This document shows, one piece after another, positions 1-8,716 of a DNA stretch of 39,868 bases. Made by a program: the position numbers and the translations under genes. The DNA comes from an uncultured Chitinophagaceae bacterium (GTDB taxonomy: Bacteria > Bacteroidota > Bacteroidia > Chitinophagales > Chitinophagaceae), in assembly GCA_903884185.1 (NCBI GenBank), contig CAISDV010000112.1:1-39868 (forward strand), read 5' to 3'. The notes under the pieces are model-generated. The model was given only the letters and a program-made list of their open reading frames with translations, was not told the origin of the DNA and ran no database searches. Numbering within the stretch: position 1 is the first letter of the stretch; every line of letters starts with the position of its first letter.

Positions 1-21
1 TCATTTTTAGCCTATCGTAAA

Positions 22-897
22 TTATTTCATCTCTTTTTCTGCGAGCTCAAACAATTTTTTTCTTTTCCAGTTATACCAGGGTTTGGGAATGGTCTTTTTC
101 AGGAGCGTATCAATACTACGCATGCCAAACAGGTTCCAAAGGCCTTTTAGTTTACCACCCATAGAAGACTGCAGCGCGCGCAGGCTCATGGCAAAACCAC
201 TATCAAGGTATTCCATATGGTGCCAGTATCCAGCAGGCATAAATAAAGTATCGCCATGTTCGAGTATCACCTCATAACCTTTGGCAAATTTTAATGCCGG
301 GAATGAGTTATAGTCGGGCGTACCATTGTTGAGATAATAATTGGAGAAATCAGCAAGGCTCAATACTTCAAAAGGTTTGCGATAAAGTTTATGTTGTTCT
401 TCATTAGGAAAAAGAAGCACTCTTTTTCTGCCTGAAAATTGCGTGTGCAGGATATGGCTCATGTCGATGTCAAAGTGCATGTGCGTGATCGAACTCTGTC
501 CGCCTGTAAACAACATGGGGTAACGTTTTACAAAGCCGGCCATTAAATTTTCCGGCCAGGTAAAATCTTTTGTCAACTCAGGTGCATGTTCAAATATATT
601 AAACAGGAAAATGCGCCACCCTGCCGGCCCATCGCTGATCATGTCAATATATTCTCCAAAAGTTTTATAATCATCTGCCGTATTAATGGGGGTGTATGCA
701 TCGCTCTTTACATTATTATATAAGCCGACCTTTTTATCGCCCACCAGTTTTTTAAAATAATCCCAGCTCCATTTTTCATATGCAGGCCATTGCTTAGCAA
801 GATCTTTGATGATCAATGGCTTTTTGGGGCTGTAATAATTCTTTTTAAAATCTTCAGGCGAGATAGTATTGACCGTATCAACAGGTTGCAAATGCAT
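22..897 (-). CDS. Cupin-like / JmjC-type Fe(II)/2-oxoglutarate oxygenase
   Basis: A 291-residue protein of the cupin_8/JmjC-like family, whose members are non-haem Fe(II), 2-oxoglutarate-dependent hydroxylases acting on proteins or small molecules. The metal site is visible: H141-F-D143 inside HMHFDID, and a distal His in the PAGYWHH motif (H226 or H227) after the typical GDTLFMPAG turn. The N-terminus (PLIIKDLAKQWPA) also matches the family. There is no signal peptide, so it is probably cytoplasmic. The start is the only well-placed ATG; a TAnnTTTG-like box on the minus strand (922-915) lies about 18 bases upstream. The neighbour on the other strand is unrelated and the substrate cannot be read from the sequence. 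The fold class is fairly certain; the function is open. Confidence 0.8.
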   Translation of the reverse strand: MHLQPVDTVNTISPEDFKKNYYSPKKPLIIKDLAKQWPAYEKWSWDYFKKLVGDKKVGLYNNVKSDAYTPINTADDYKTFGEYIDMISDGPAGWRIFLFNIFEHAPELTKDFTWPENLMAGFVKRYPMLFTGGQSSITHMHFDIDMSHILHTQFSGRKRVLLFPNEEQHKLYRKPFEVLSLADFSNYYLNNGTPDYNSFPALKFAKGYEVILEHGDTLFMPAGYWHHMEYLDSGFAMSLRALQSSMGGKLKGLWNLFGMRSIDTLLKKTIPKPWYNWKRKKLFELAEKEMK

Positions 898-914
898 AGG
901 AAAAGAATTATGTG

Positions 915-922
915 CAAAGGTA
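915..922 (-). promoter_or_regulatory. Putative -7 promoter box of the cupin-like gene
   Basis: The minus strand reads TACCTTTG here, an exact match to the Bacteroidota -7 consensus TAnnTTTG, 18 bases before the ATG at 897. No TTG was found at the expected -33 spacing, so this is a half-supported promoter. Confidence 0.4.
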
Positions 923-1003
923 AGTTGAACAGGGCTTTTCGTGGCGGTAGCTTTCCTAATAAGGTGTAAAATTTTCCGGTATCCGCTTTGCGGGGTATAT
1001 TTA

Positions 1004-1621
1004 ATGATGTTGCTTCAAATACATCCTGAGAACCCCAATCCGCGCCACATTAAAACAACTGTGGAATGTTTGCTGGATGGGGGTGTGATCATCTACCCCA
1101 CAGATACCATCTATGGATTAGGGTGTGATATTTTTCAGCACAAAGCCATCGAAAAGATCAGCCAGATAAAAAATATCGATCCTAAAAAAGCGCAGTTAAG
1201 TTTTATCTGCTACGATCTTAGCGCCCTTAGTAAATACACCAAAAGTATTTCCACACCACTCTATCGGTTATTAAAAGGCCACCTGCCCGGGCCCTATACT
1301 TTTATTTTGCCTGCCAGCAGGGAAGTGCCTAAAATATTACAAAGCAAAAAAAATACAATTGGGCTGAGGGTACCGGATAACAATATTGCAAGAACGATCG
1401 TACATGAACTCGAACATCCTTTGTTAAGTGCATCATTGCCGGGGGAGATGGTGGAAGAATACACAGACCCGGAAGTGATCTATGAAAAGTTTAAAAATTT
1501 TGTTGATATTGTTATTGATGGAGGTATTGGTGGAATGGTGCCTTCTACCGTGGTTGACTGCACTAAGGATAATTATATTGTAACAAGGCAGGGAGCAGGA
1601 GAATGGAACTACCAGGATTGA
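1004..1621 (+). CDS. Sua5/YciO/YrdC-family protein (YciO type)
   Basis: About 205 residues from ATG 1004 (a second ATG follows at 1007); the reading frame opens further upstream at 941, but those residues lack family resemblance and the shorter form equals the usual YciO length. The family binds ATP, and its TsaC/Sua5 members make threonylcarbamoyl-adenylate for tRNA t6A. The motifs are clear: an N-terminal IHPENPNPRHI stretch, GGVIIYPTDTIYGLGCDIF, the PGPYTFIL segment, TIGLRVPDN and the C-terminal STVVDCT. Overall order and length match E. coli YciO rather than TsaC, so a role in t6A synthesis is not certain. It is a stand-alone gene, divergent from the cupin-like gene. Confidence 0.85.
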   Translation: MMLLQIHPENPNPRHIKTTVECLLDGGVIIYPTDTIYGLGCDIFQHKAIEKISQIKNIDPKKAQLSFICYDLSALSKYTKSISTPLYRLLKGHLPGPYTFILPASREVPKILQSKKNTIGLRVPDNNIARTIVHELEHPLLSASLPGEMVEEYTDPEVIYEKFKNFVDIVIDGGIGGMVPSTVVDCTKDNYIVTRQGAGEWNYQD

Positions 1622-1693
1622 GCAACAGTTAAAAAAAAGGTAAAGAAGTTTTCTTTGCGCAACGAAATTTTTACAAAAACTGCCTTAAAAAAT

Positions 1694-2521
1694 ATGAGAA
1701 AAAGAGAATTTGTTTTTTCCGTATTCACGGCCATCATTCTTCTCTGTTCCTGCCGTACACACCGTTATATTTATTCGCCACCACCACATAACATCCCATA
1801 TTTTCAAGAAAAGGGTGATTCTAAATTAACTGCTTATTATTCAGGCGGATTTGATAATGAGAGCAATGAAGGGTTTGATATACAAGCTGCTTATGCCATT
1901 ACAGATCATTTTGCAGTTGCGGGAGCTTATTCAGGCAGGAGCGAAAAAAATATCTATCCATACGCTGCGCATTCGCCGTATAATACCAATATTTTTGACA
2001 GCTCTGTCGTGCAATACACTAGAAGCATGATAGAAATAAGTGCAGGCTGGTTCACGCCACTCAATAAAAAAAGGACGATCACATATAACTTATACGGAGG
2101 ATTTGGCCTTGGAAAATTTAGTATACAAGATGCAGGGTTAGACAGTGCAGGAAAGAATTATAACAGGTCTTATTCAAATGATCTCAGTAAAATATTTTTA
2201 GAGGGAGGGTTTAATTTCATGCCGAGTAAAAATTTTCATTTCTCTCTCTCAGGCACACTTTCATGGGTGCATTATGGAAATAATACCAGTTCTTATACAA
2301 GCAGGGAACTGCAATATTTTTACCTGGATAAGATCACTAACCAGACACTTTTCTTTTATGAACCCGCACTTAACTTCCAGATCGGGCTGCGTAAATGGCT
2401 GAAGCTGGATATTACAGAAACTCTTTGCAGCGCTCTTCCTGAGAATTATCCGGCTACAAGGACATTCATGCAATCCGTGGGACTAACAGTTGATCTTTCA
2501 AAAATTGGCAGGTTAAAGTAA
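1694..2521 (+). CDS. Outer-membrane-type lipoprotein of unknown function
   Basis: A 275-residue predicted lipoprotein. It starts at ATG 1694 with a basic n-region (MRKREF), a hydrophobic core and the lipobox LLCSC, so Cys is expected to become the lipidated first residue. A TTG at 1655 would add 13 residues before the signal peptide and is less likely. The mature part is rich in alternating aromatic and polar residues (GGFDNESNEGFDIQAAYAITDHFAVAGAYSG is one block of this type, split by glycine), as in small outer-membrane beta-barrels of Bacteroidota. No catalytic motif is visible. It converges with rnhB and its stop codon overlaps the end of that gene by a few bases. Confidence 0.7.
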   Translation: MRKREFVFSVFTAIILLCSCRTHRYIYSPPPHNIPYFQEKGDSKLTAYYSGGFDNESNEGFDIQAAYAITDHFAVAGAYSGRSEKNIYPYAAHSPYNTNIFDSSVVQYTRSMIEISAGWFTPLNKKRTITYNLYGGFGLGKFSIQDAGLDSAGKNYNRSYSNDLSKIFLEGGFNFMPSKNFHFSLSGTLSWVHYGNNTSSYTSRELQYFYLDKITNQTLFFYEPALNFQIGLRKWLKLDITETLCSALPENYPATRTFMQSVGLTVDLSKIGRLK

Positions 2522-3112
2522 TAGCCCTTCTTTTTTTGGAATGATATCAAAACTCTTTCGGTGATGCCTGCATAAACCAAATTCTTCTATCGCTTTACGA
2601 TGTTCCGCTGTACCATACCCTTTATTTTTTCTCCAGTTGTATTGAGGGAACTCATCATGCAACTGCCGCATATAAGCATCGCGGTATGTCTTTGCAAGAA
2701 TGCTTGCGGCCGCAATACTGGCATAGATCCCATCTCCCTTGATGATGCAATGATGGCGAACAGTTTTATATTTTACAAAACGATTTCCATCGATCAATAA
2801 AATTCCAGGTTTCTTTTTTAACGCATCAATAGCCAGGTGCATAGCTTTAAAAGAGGCTTTTAAAATATTGATGCGGTCAATTTCTTCGGTGCCCACACTT
2901 GCTACGGCATAAGCGATCGCCTTCTCTTCAATGATTATTTTTAATTCTTCTCTTATTCCGGCAGAAACCTGTTTACTATCATTCAATAGCGGATGAAAAA
3001 AATCCTTTGGCAATATTACCGCCGCAGCAAATACAGGCCCGGCATAACACCCCCTGCCTGCTTCATCACAGCCGGCTTCGGTTAATTTTTCCTGGTAATA
3101 GGATCTAAGCAT
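2513..3112 (-). CDS. rnhB: Ribonuclease HII
   Basis: A 199-residue RNase HII, the usual length. It cleaves RNA in RNA-DNA hybrids and initiates removal of single misincorporated ribonucleotides from DNA. The active-site signature D16-E17-A-G-R-G stands near the N-terminus, followed by the acidic LLIDGNRF motif and by the ASIAAASILAKTYRD segment with the further catalytic Asp. It starts at ATG 3112. A minus-strand TAATTTTG (3163-3156) fits a -7 promoter box, giving divergent promoters with the heme A synthase gene. The 3' end overlaps the convergent lipoprotein gene by 9 bases. Confidence 0.95.
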   Translation of the reverse strand: MLRSYYQEKLTEAGCDEAGRGCYAGPVFAAAVILPKDFFHPLLNDSKQVSAGIREELKIIIEEKAIAYAVASVGTEEIDRINILKASFKAMHLAIDALKKKPGILLIDGNRFVKYKTVRHHCIIKGDGIYASIAAASILAKTYRDAYMRQLHDEFPQYNWRKNKGYGTAEHRKAIEEFGLCRHHRKSFDIIPKKEGLLL

Positions 3113-3136
3113 ATTTTTAAATCGATCCTTTAAAAG

Positions 3137-3144
3137 TACCTTTG
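3137..3144 (+). promoter_or_regulatory. Putative -7 promoter box of ctaA
   Basis: TACCTTTG, an exact TAnnTTTG match, lies 37 bases before the ATG of the heme A synthase gene. It sits in a 69-base divergent intergenic region that also carries TAATTTTG on the other strand (3163-3156) for rnhB. A clear -33 TTG was not found. Confidence 0.45.
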
Positions 3145-3181
3145 TGCTCCTGGTACAAAATTATCGTCCTGGATTTATACT

Positions 3182-4198
3182 ATGAACGATCATAACAAAT
3201 ATATCCGTTTTACAAAGGTTATTGTAGTAGTGGTTTTTGGAGTGATATTGGCCGGAAGCATTGTGCGTACCACCCAAAGCGGTATGGGCTGTCCCGACTG
3301 GCCCAAATGCTTCGGAAATCTCATTCCGCCTACGCGCGCGGAGCAGGTTGCTTTTCAGCCTAATCATATTTACCACCAGGGACAATTCATCATTTATAAT
3401 GACAGTTTGAAATATGCAAAGCAGGAATTTGTAAGTGGAAATATGTTTACGCCTGCTGATTGGATTCAATATGAAAAGCACAATTACGCAAAATTTGAAG
3501 TGTACCAAACCTGGATCGAATATGTAAACCGTTTACTAACAGGCGTACTTGGAATATTGTTGCTGTTGCATCTGATATGGAGCTTTAAAAACTTTTATAA
3601 AAAACACCGCACCATCTTTTGGCTTTCATTATTAATGATCGGGATCACCGGTTTTGAAGCATGGCTTGGGAAAACTGTAGTGGATTCAAACCTGGCAGTT
3701 ATTAAGATCACGGCACATATGTTTTCTTCTTTAGTATTGGTGGCCATACCTGTACTGATCATTTCAAAACTGAATACAGAAGCGAAAGTGCAAAACAGTC
3801 AATTAAAATGGCTTACTATCATCACGTTATTCCTATTGGTCATTCAAATATTATTTGGTACTGAAACCCGGCAACAGATAGATGATATCGCAAAATCGCT
3901 CAACTATGCACAAAGAGAATTATGGATAGACAGGCTTGATATGGCGTTTAAAATACACCGCAGCTTTTCATGGGTGGTGGCCATTTTTTGTTTTATCATA
4001 TTATTGAAAACAACAAAGAAAGAGAAATCCCAGCTTAACAGGTACGCGTTGTGGATCATAATAGTGGTTCTGGGTTTGATCATTCTTGGTTCGGTGATGG
4101 CTTTCTGGAATATACCTGCTTTTATCCAACCATTACATTTGCTTTTATCGTCTATTCTTGTGATCGCTCTATTTTCTTTCCGCCTGCGGCTGAAGTAA
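3182..4198 (+). CDS. ctaA: Heme A synthase, COX15/CtaA family
   Basis: A 338-residue polytopic membrane protein that oxidises heme O to heme A for aa3-type cytochrome c oxidase. The family hallmark GMGCPDWPKCFG (residues 34-45) follows the first membrane helix (VIVVVVFGVILAGSIV). About eight hydrophobic segments follow, with the expected heme-ligand histidines in the helices ITAHMFSSLVLVA, HRSFSWVVAIF and LHLLLSSILVIAL, and the NRLLTG loop motif. The start is ATG 3182. No cox or ctaB genes are next to it; the following patatin-like gene lies 75 bases downstream on the same strand and could be co-transcribed. Confidence 0.92.
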   Translation: MNDHNKYIRFTKVIVVVVFGVILAGSIVRTTQSGMGCPDWPKCFGNLIPPTRAEQVAFQPNHIYHQGQFIIYNDSLKYAKQEFVSGNMFTPADWIQYEKHNYAKFEVYQTWIEYVNRLLTGVLGILLLLHLIWSFKNFYKKHRTIFWLSLLMIGITGFEAWLGKTVVDSNLAVIKITAHMFSSLVLVAIPVLIISKLNTEAKVQNSQLKWLTIITLFLLVIQILFGTETRQQIDDIAKSLNYAQRELWIDRLDMAFKIHRSFSWVVAIFCFIILLKTTKKEKSQLNRYALWIIIVVLGLIILGSVMAFWNIPAFIQPLHLLLSSILVIALFSFRLRLK

Positions 4199-4273
4199 TT
4201 TGTGTTTTTTTTCTGGATGATTTGTTGAAGAAAACTTACATTCAACAAGCGAATAAAGGATAATGCTCACCTT

Positions 4274-6496
4274 ATGAAGAAATTTCTCACAGGCTGTTGG
4301 TACTCTTTGCCTGTACAATTACTTCTCCTTCATTTCCGGAGATACCAGGTTTTCCTGATCTTCTGGTATATTCTTTTTGCAACGGTCACAGGAAATTTTA
4401 TGAAACCGTTTGGCGGGGATTCTCTTTTCCTGGCACCAGAATATTTTGGAAATGTAACGCCATTCAGTACTGCTATCGTAGGCTTTGCCATTGGCGTCTT
4501 TGTGATGAGTTGGAATATCACCACTTTTATCCTTCACAGCAGGCAGGTTAGATTTTTAGTGACCACAGCACAACCCTTCCTGAAATATTGTATCAATAAT
4601 GCATTACTTCCTTTAGCATTTCTTGTTGTTTATTTTATCAACGCCTATGAATATGCGCGTCACCAGGAATTGATCCCTGCGATGAAAGTAGCCGGACTTT
4701 CAACGAGTTTTTTCGGTGGTTTTCTTTTATCTGTTTTTATTGCATTTGCTTATTTTTTTGGGGCTGATAGAAGGATCTATCTGCGGCTTGGAAAGAACAT
4801 TAAAACGGCCAATGAAGAATATGTGGAGGCGTTAAAAAAACCACAGTTGCCACCCGGAAAAACAGAAATGCGGATCGACTGGTTTCTGAGTGCCCGGCTG
4901 AATTTGCGAAAACCAAGGGATGTACGCCACTATAACCCTGAATTCCTGGACAGGATATTTGCGCACCAGCATGTAGCCGCGGTGATCGCTGTGATACTTG
5001 CCTTTTTATTTTTAATTGGTGTGGGTTTCACATCAGATGAACGATTATTCCAGATTCCTGCTGCAGCAAGCATCACTATCTTTTTTGCGGTACTGATCGG
5101 CGCTGCGGGCGCTATTTCCATGTTTTTGAAAACATGGAGTATTCCTTTGCTCGTGGTGATATATATCTGCATCAATTTTCTTTACCAGAAAGATATTATT
5201 GACCCGCGTAACAAAGCATACGGGTTGAATTACCAGAATAAAGATGAAAGGCCGCAATATTCCCAGGAAGCCATCACGAAGCTGGCATCAACAGAAAATA
5301 TCAATAAAGACAAAGAAGAATTTTTACGGATATTAAATAACTGGAAAGCGAGGCAAAAAGAAGCAAAGCCCACTCTCTTTATCATCAACACAAGTGGTGG
5401 CGGTATTCGTAGCGCCAATTTTACCATGAACGCTTTGCAGGAGTTGGACAGCCTGATGGGTGGGCAGCTGATGCAAAGAACACTTTTTATCAATGGTGCA
5501 TCAGGCGGGTTGCTGGGAGCTGCATATTTCAGGGAATTATATTACCGAAAACAATCCGGCCGGTATATCAATCTGCATGACAAAAAATACGTGGAGGATA
5601 TATCGCAGGACCTGCTAAGTCCGCTTTTTTCTTCTTTTGTATCGAGGGATATCGTAGGGCCGGTACAAAAATTCTCTTACAATAATTTTCAATATTCAAA
5701 AGACAGGGGATATGCATTTGAGCAAAAACTTAATGAGAACACGCATGGCATATTGAACAAACAACTGAAAGATTATGCAACGGCTGAGGAGCAGGCCATT
5801 ATCCCGTTCATGTTCTTTAATTCTATTGTAAGCCGTGATGGCAGGAAGATGATCATCAGCACACATCCTGCAAGATTTTTGATGAAACCTGCATTTAATG
5901 AAAAAGAACTAGCCACATTTGACGCAGACGCCATTGATTTCAATTCTTTTTTTGCAAAGCAAAACAGCAATGATATCCGTGTTCTTTCCGCATTACGGAT
6001 GAATGCTACTTTTCCTTATGTATTGCCTAATGTATGGCTGCCCACCAACCCGGTAGTGGATGTGATGGATGCGGGGCTCCGCGATAACTTTGGACAGGAA
6101 ACCACACTCCGTTTCATTGATGTATTTAAGGACTGGTTAAAAGAAAATACCTCAAAGGTGGTAGTGCTGCAACTGCGTGACCGTAGTATTGGTAATTGGG
6201 ATAAACCGTTCGTTGACAAAAATCTTCTCAGCCTGCTTACGGCGCCATTTTTATTATTACAAAACGATTGGTACAAGCTACAGGATTATGCGCAGCATGA
6301 CCAATTGGAATACTTTTCTGAAAATTATGGCCCAGATTTTTACAGGATATGTTTGCAATATGTAGCTACGGAAAAAGATGCATCGGCCAGCCTGAGTTTT
6401 CATTTAACTGCTGCAGAAAAGAAAGGGATCGCAACGTCATTAAATAATTCTGTGAATAGTGAATCATTCAGCAGGTTGAAGCAATTGTTGAAATAA
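4274..6496 (+). CDS. Membrane-anchored patatin-like phospholipase
   Basis: A 740-residue protein in two parts. The first 310 residues or so hold about seven hydrophobic helices (roughly 25-42, 62-80, 105-123, 143-162, 233-253, 262-282, 287-305). The C-terminal part is a patatin-type lipid acyl hydrolase: an oxyanion loop TSGGGIRS (about 373-380), the nucleophile elbow GASGG with Ser near 410, and the catalytic Asp in DAGLRDNFG (D599). Known patatin-like enzymes use such a Ser-Asp dyad to release fatty acids from phospholipids. The orientation of the catalytic domain relative to the membrane cannot be read with confidence. It follows ctaA and is tail-to-tail with a lipid kinase gene, one base apart. 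Confidence 0.82.
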   Translation: MKKFLTGCWYSLPVQLLLLHFRRYQVFLIFWYILFATVTGNFMKPFGGDSLFLAPEYFGNVTPFSTAIVGFAIGVFVMSWNITTFILHSRQVRFLVTTAQPFLKYCINNALLPLAFLVVYFINAYEYARHQELIPAMKVAGLSTSFFGGFLLSVFIAFAYFFGADRRIYLRLGKNIKTANEEYVEALKKPQLPPGKTEMRIDWFLSARLNLRKPRDVRHYNPEFLDRIFAHQHVAAVIAVILAFLFLIGVGFTSDERLFQIPAAASITIFFAVLIGAAGAISMFLKTWSIPLLVVIYICINFLYQKDIIDPRNKAYGLNYQNKDERPQYSQEAITKLASTENINKDKEEFLRILNNWKARQKEAKPTLFIINTSGGGIRSANFTMNALQELDSLMGGQLMQRTLFINGASGGLLGAAYFRELYYRKQSGRYINLHDKKYVEDISQDLLSPLFSSFVSRDIVGPVQKFSYNNFQYSKDRGYAFEQKLNENTHGILNKQLKDYATAEEQAIIPFMFFNSIVSRDGRKMIISTHPARFLMKPAFNEKELATFDADAIDFNSFFAKQNSNDIRVLSALRMNATFPYVLPNVWLPTNPVVDVMDAGLRDNFGQETTLRFIDVFKDWLKENTSKVVVLQLRDRSIGNWDKPFVDKNLLSLLTAPFLLLQNDWYKLQDYAQHDQLEYFSENYGPDFYRICLQYVATEKDASASLSFHLTAAEKKGIATSLNNSVNSESFSRLKQLLK

Positions 6497-6497
6497 A

Positions 6498-7397
6498 TTA
6501 CTCCTGTATCAGCATAAAAGAATCTTTGAGCACCTGGATTGAAAACTCATCTGCGGTATCTTTTGGCTCCCCGTCAATATGCAATGGAGCATGTTTTAGA
6601 TTTCGTATTGTAAGCGAGGGCACCTGGAAATACAATACATTTTTTTTGCTCATATCATCTACCAGCGCCTGCAATTTATTATTACCACGCAACTGATTCA
6701 ATATTGCAAAAGGCAGTTTTGCTTTGTTCATTTTCTGAACAATCACGATATCCAGTAAACCATCATTCAGGTTGGCATGAGGAGCGATGGTAAAATTATT
6801 CCCGAACTGGTTGCTGTTGGCGATGCTGATAAAAAACGCATCAGTGTAAAAGGAAAAATTATCGAGCACCACTTCAAATTGATAAGGATGTGCCTTAAAA
6901 AAATTCACGAGGCTTTGCTGGGTGTAAGTAAATAATCCCCTTGATTCTTTGGTTGCAAAATTATGTGCCACCTGTGCATCAAACCCAAGCCCACTCAGCA
7001 TACAGGAGTAATGGTCATTCACAAGAAATGCATCTGTTTTTTTTGCTTCACCCGAAAAGATCAAAGCCAGGGCTTCCTGTGGTTTTTTTGGGATACCTGC
7101 TGTAAGAGCCAACCCATTGCCAGAGCCAACCGGGATGATGCCAAAATGGACAGGGACGCCACGCAAAGCGCCTGTTACCTGGTTCACCGTTCCATCGCCA
7201 CCAATGATCACCACATCTGTGATGCCTTCGGATGAGATCTTTTCTTTTAAAAAATCGTAATCGCCGGCAGGGTTGGTAGAAACTATCTCAAAGGGTATTT
7301 CATTTGCAGCTGTTTCTCTTTCGACCAATTTTCTAACTCCTTCTTTTTTGGAGGTCCCGGATATTGGATTAAGCAGATAAATAATTTTCCTGTTCAT
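6498..7397 (-). CDS. Diacylglycerol/lipid kinase family protein (YegS/BmrU-like)
   Basis: A 299-residue member of the DAGK catalytic-domain family, which phosphorylates lipids such as diacylglycerol with ATP. The N-terminal LLNPISG motif, the nucleotide-binding GGDGTVNQV (G66 onward) and PVGSGNGLALTAGIP are all present, and the C-terminal half ends with the typical beta-sandwich carrying LHIDGEP. Length matches the family. It lies 28 bases downstream of fabH on the same strand, suggesting a fabH-lipid kinase transcription unit concerned with membrane lipids. The exact lipid substrate is unknown. Confidence 0.88.
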   Translation of the reverse strand: MNRKIIYLLNPISGTSKKEGVRKLVERETAANEIPFEIVSTNPAGDYDFLKEKISSEGITDVVIIGGDGTVNQVTGALRGVPVHFGIIPVGSGNGLALTAGIPKKPQEALALIFSGEAKKTDAFLVNDHYSCMLSGLGFDAQVAHNFATKESRGLFTYTQQSLVNFFKAHPYQFEVVLDNFSFYTDAFFISIANSNQFGNNFTIAPHANLNDGLLDIVIVQKMNKAKLPFAILNQLRGNNKLQALVDDMSKKNVLYFQVPSLTIRNLKHAPLHIDGEPKDTADEFSIQVLKDSFMLIQE

Positions 7398-7425
7398 GTC
7401 TTCTTTTAGAATTCTTTCAAATCAA

Positions 7426-8469
7426 TCACCATTTTAATAATGCGCTGGCCCAGGTAAAGCCGCTTCCAAAAGCTGCCAGGCATACCAGGTCTCCTTCTTT
7501 TATTTTTCCTTCCTGCCATGCTTCACATAATGCAATGGGTACAGAAGCGGCAGTAGTATTGCCATAGCGCTGGATATTATTAAATACCTGCTCATCCTTC
7601 AACCCTAATTTTTGCTGCACAAACTGTGCAATTCGAAGATTGGCCTGGTGCGGGATCAGCATATTTATATCAGAAGCCAGGTAGCCGTTTGCTTCCAGTG
7701 ATTCTTTTATCACTTCAGGAAATTTCACGATCGCTTTTTTGAAAACGGCAGGGCCATCCATAAAAGGAAAATTTTGGGCATCATCCACCATCTTATTGCT
7801 CATGAACATTTGCGCAATTTCGGCATCATCAAAATCAGCATATTTTCCCCAATGATTGGCATGTGTTCCCGGATTATACATGGCGAGTATTTCTGCAGAT
7901 TCACCGTCGCTATGTAAATGCGTACTTAAAATACCACGCCCGCTTTCTTCTGTTGGCTGCAATACAACAGCGCCTGCCCCATCACCAAAGATCACACTGA
8001 TATTTCTGCCGCGGGTTGTCATATCAAGACCGAAAGAATGTTTCTCACTTCCAATCAACAGGATATTTTTATACATGCCTGTTTTTATAAATTGATCGGC
8101 CACACTCAATCCATATAAAAAACCACTGCATTGATTGCGGATATCCAGTGCACCAATTTCTTTCATCTTCATTGCTCGCTGTACCAACACACCGCAGCCG
8201 GGGAAATAATAATCAGGAGATAGTGTGGCAAAAATAATAAAGTCAATATCTGCTGCTGTGATCCCTGCCCTTTCAATTGCGATCTTAGCTGCTTCCACAC
8301 CCATGGTTGTGGTTGTTTCAGTTGTGCGGTTTGCATAACGGCGCTCACGTATACCCGTCCGTTCTTCGATCCACTCGTCAGTGGTCTCCATGTATTTCAG
8401 CAGGTCATTATTCGTGAAAATATTTTCCGGCACATACATTCCAATACCTGCGACCTTGGTTCGTGGCAT
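7426..8469 (-). CDS. fabH: 3-oxoacyl-ACP synthase III (KASIII)
   Basis: A 347-residue thiolase-fold enzyme that condenses acyl-CoA with malonyl-ACP to start type II fatty acid synthesis. The Cys-His-Asn triad is complete: C114 in NQCSGF, H274 in IPHQAN and N304 in RYGNTTAAS. The N-terminal TTDEWIEERTGIRERRY and the C-terminal LAAFGSGFTWA blocks are typical FabH. The start is ATG 8469. The usual partners plsX and rpmF are not adjacent, so this may be a second or specialised KASIII copy (Bacteroidota often have several); a role in secondary lipids cannot be excluded. Confidence 0.9.
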   Translation of the reverse strand: MPRTKVAGIGMYVPENIFTNNDLLKYMETTDEWIEERTGIRERRYANRTTETTTTMGVEAAKIAIERAGITAADIDFIIFATLSPDYYFPGCGVLVQRAMKMKEIGALDIRNQCSGFLYGLSVADQFIKTGMYKNILLIGSEKHSFGLDMTTRGRNISVIFGDGAGAVVLQPTEESGRGILSTHLHSDGESAEILAMYNPGTHANHWGKYADFDDAEIAQMFMSNKMVDDAQNFPFMDGPAVFKKAIVKFPEVIKESLEANGYLASDINMLIPHQANLRIAQFVQQKLGLKDEQVFNNIQRYGNTTAASVPIALCEAWQEGKIKEGDLVCLAAFGSGFTWASALLKW

Positions 8470-8669
8470 ATCAATCGTTTTAGCGGGGGTGAAGATAGGA
8501 GAAATTAGTTTTTAGGATTAATAGGATGAGTTGAATTGCATCACTGTTGTAAGAAAAACTGTACCAGTTTATTGTATTAAAGATGATTTCAGGAATACTG
8601 GCAATACCAGCGTAAAAAAAGCAAATTATAGCCGGATATCCGCTTATTCGTTAAGTTTTTGATTAGCCC

Positions 8670-8699
8670 TTGTCCTACCATTGTTTTAGCGTACCTTTG
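8670..8699 (+). promoter_or_regulatory. Promoter of typA
   Basis: TTG (8670-8672), a 19-base spacer, then TACCTTTG (8692-8699). This is an exact match to the Bacteroidota housekeeping promoter in both boxes and in spacing. Transcription would begin about 8705, giving a leader of roughly a dozen bases before ATG 8717. The rest of 8470-8669 shows no gene. Confidence 0.75.
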
Positions 8700-8716
8700 C
8701 AGCCTCAAATTTTTAC

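Noticed and set aside
4051-4263. 70-codon plus-strand frame overlapping the end of ctaA
   Set aside because: It lies in another frame of the ctaA C-terminal helices and has no family resemblance.
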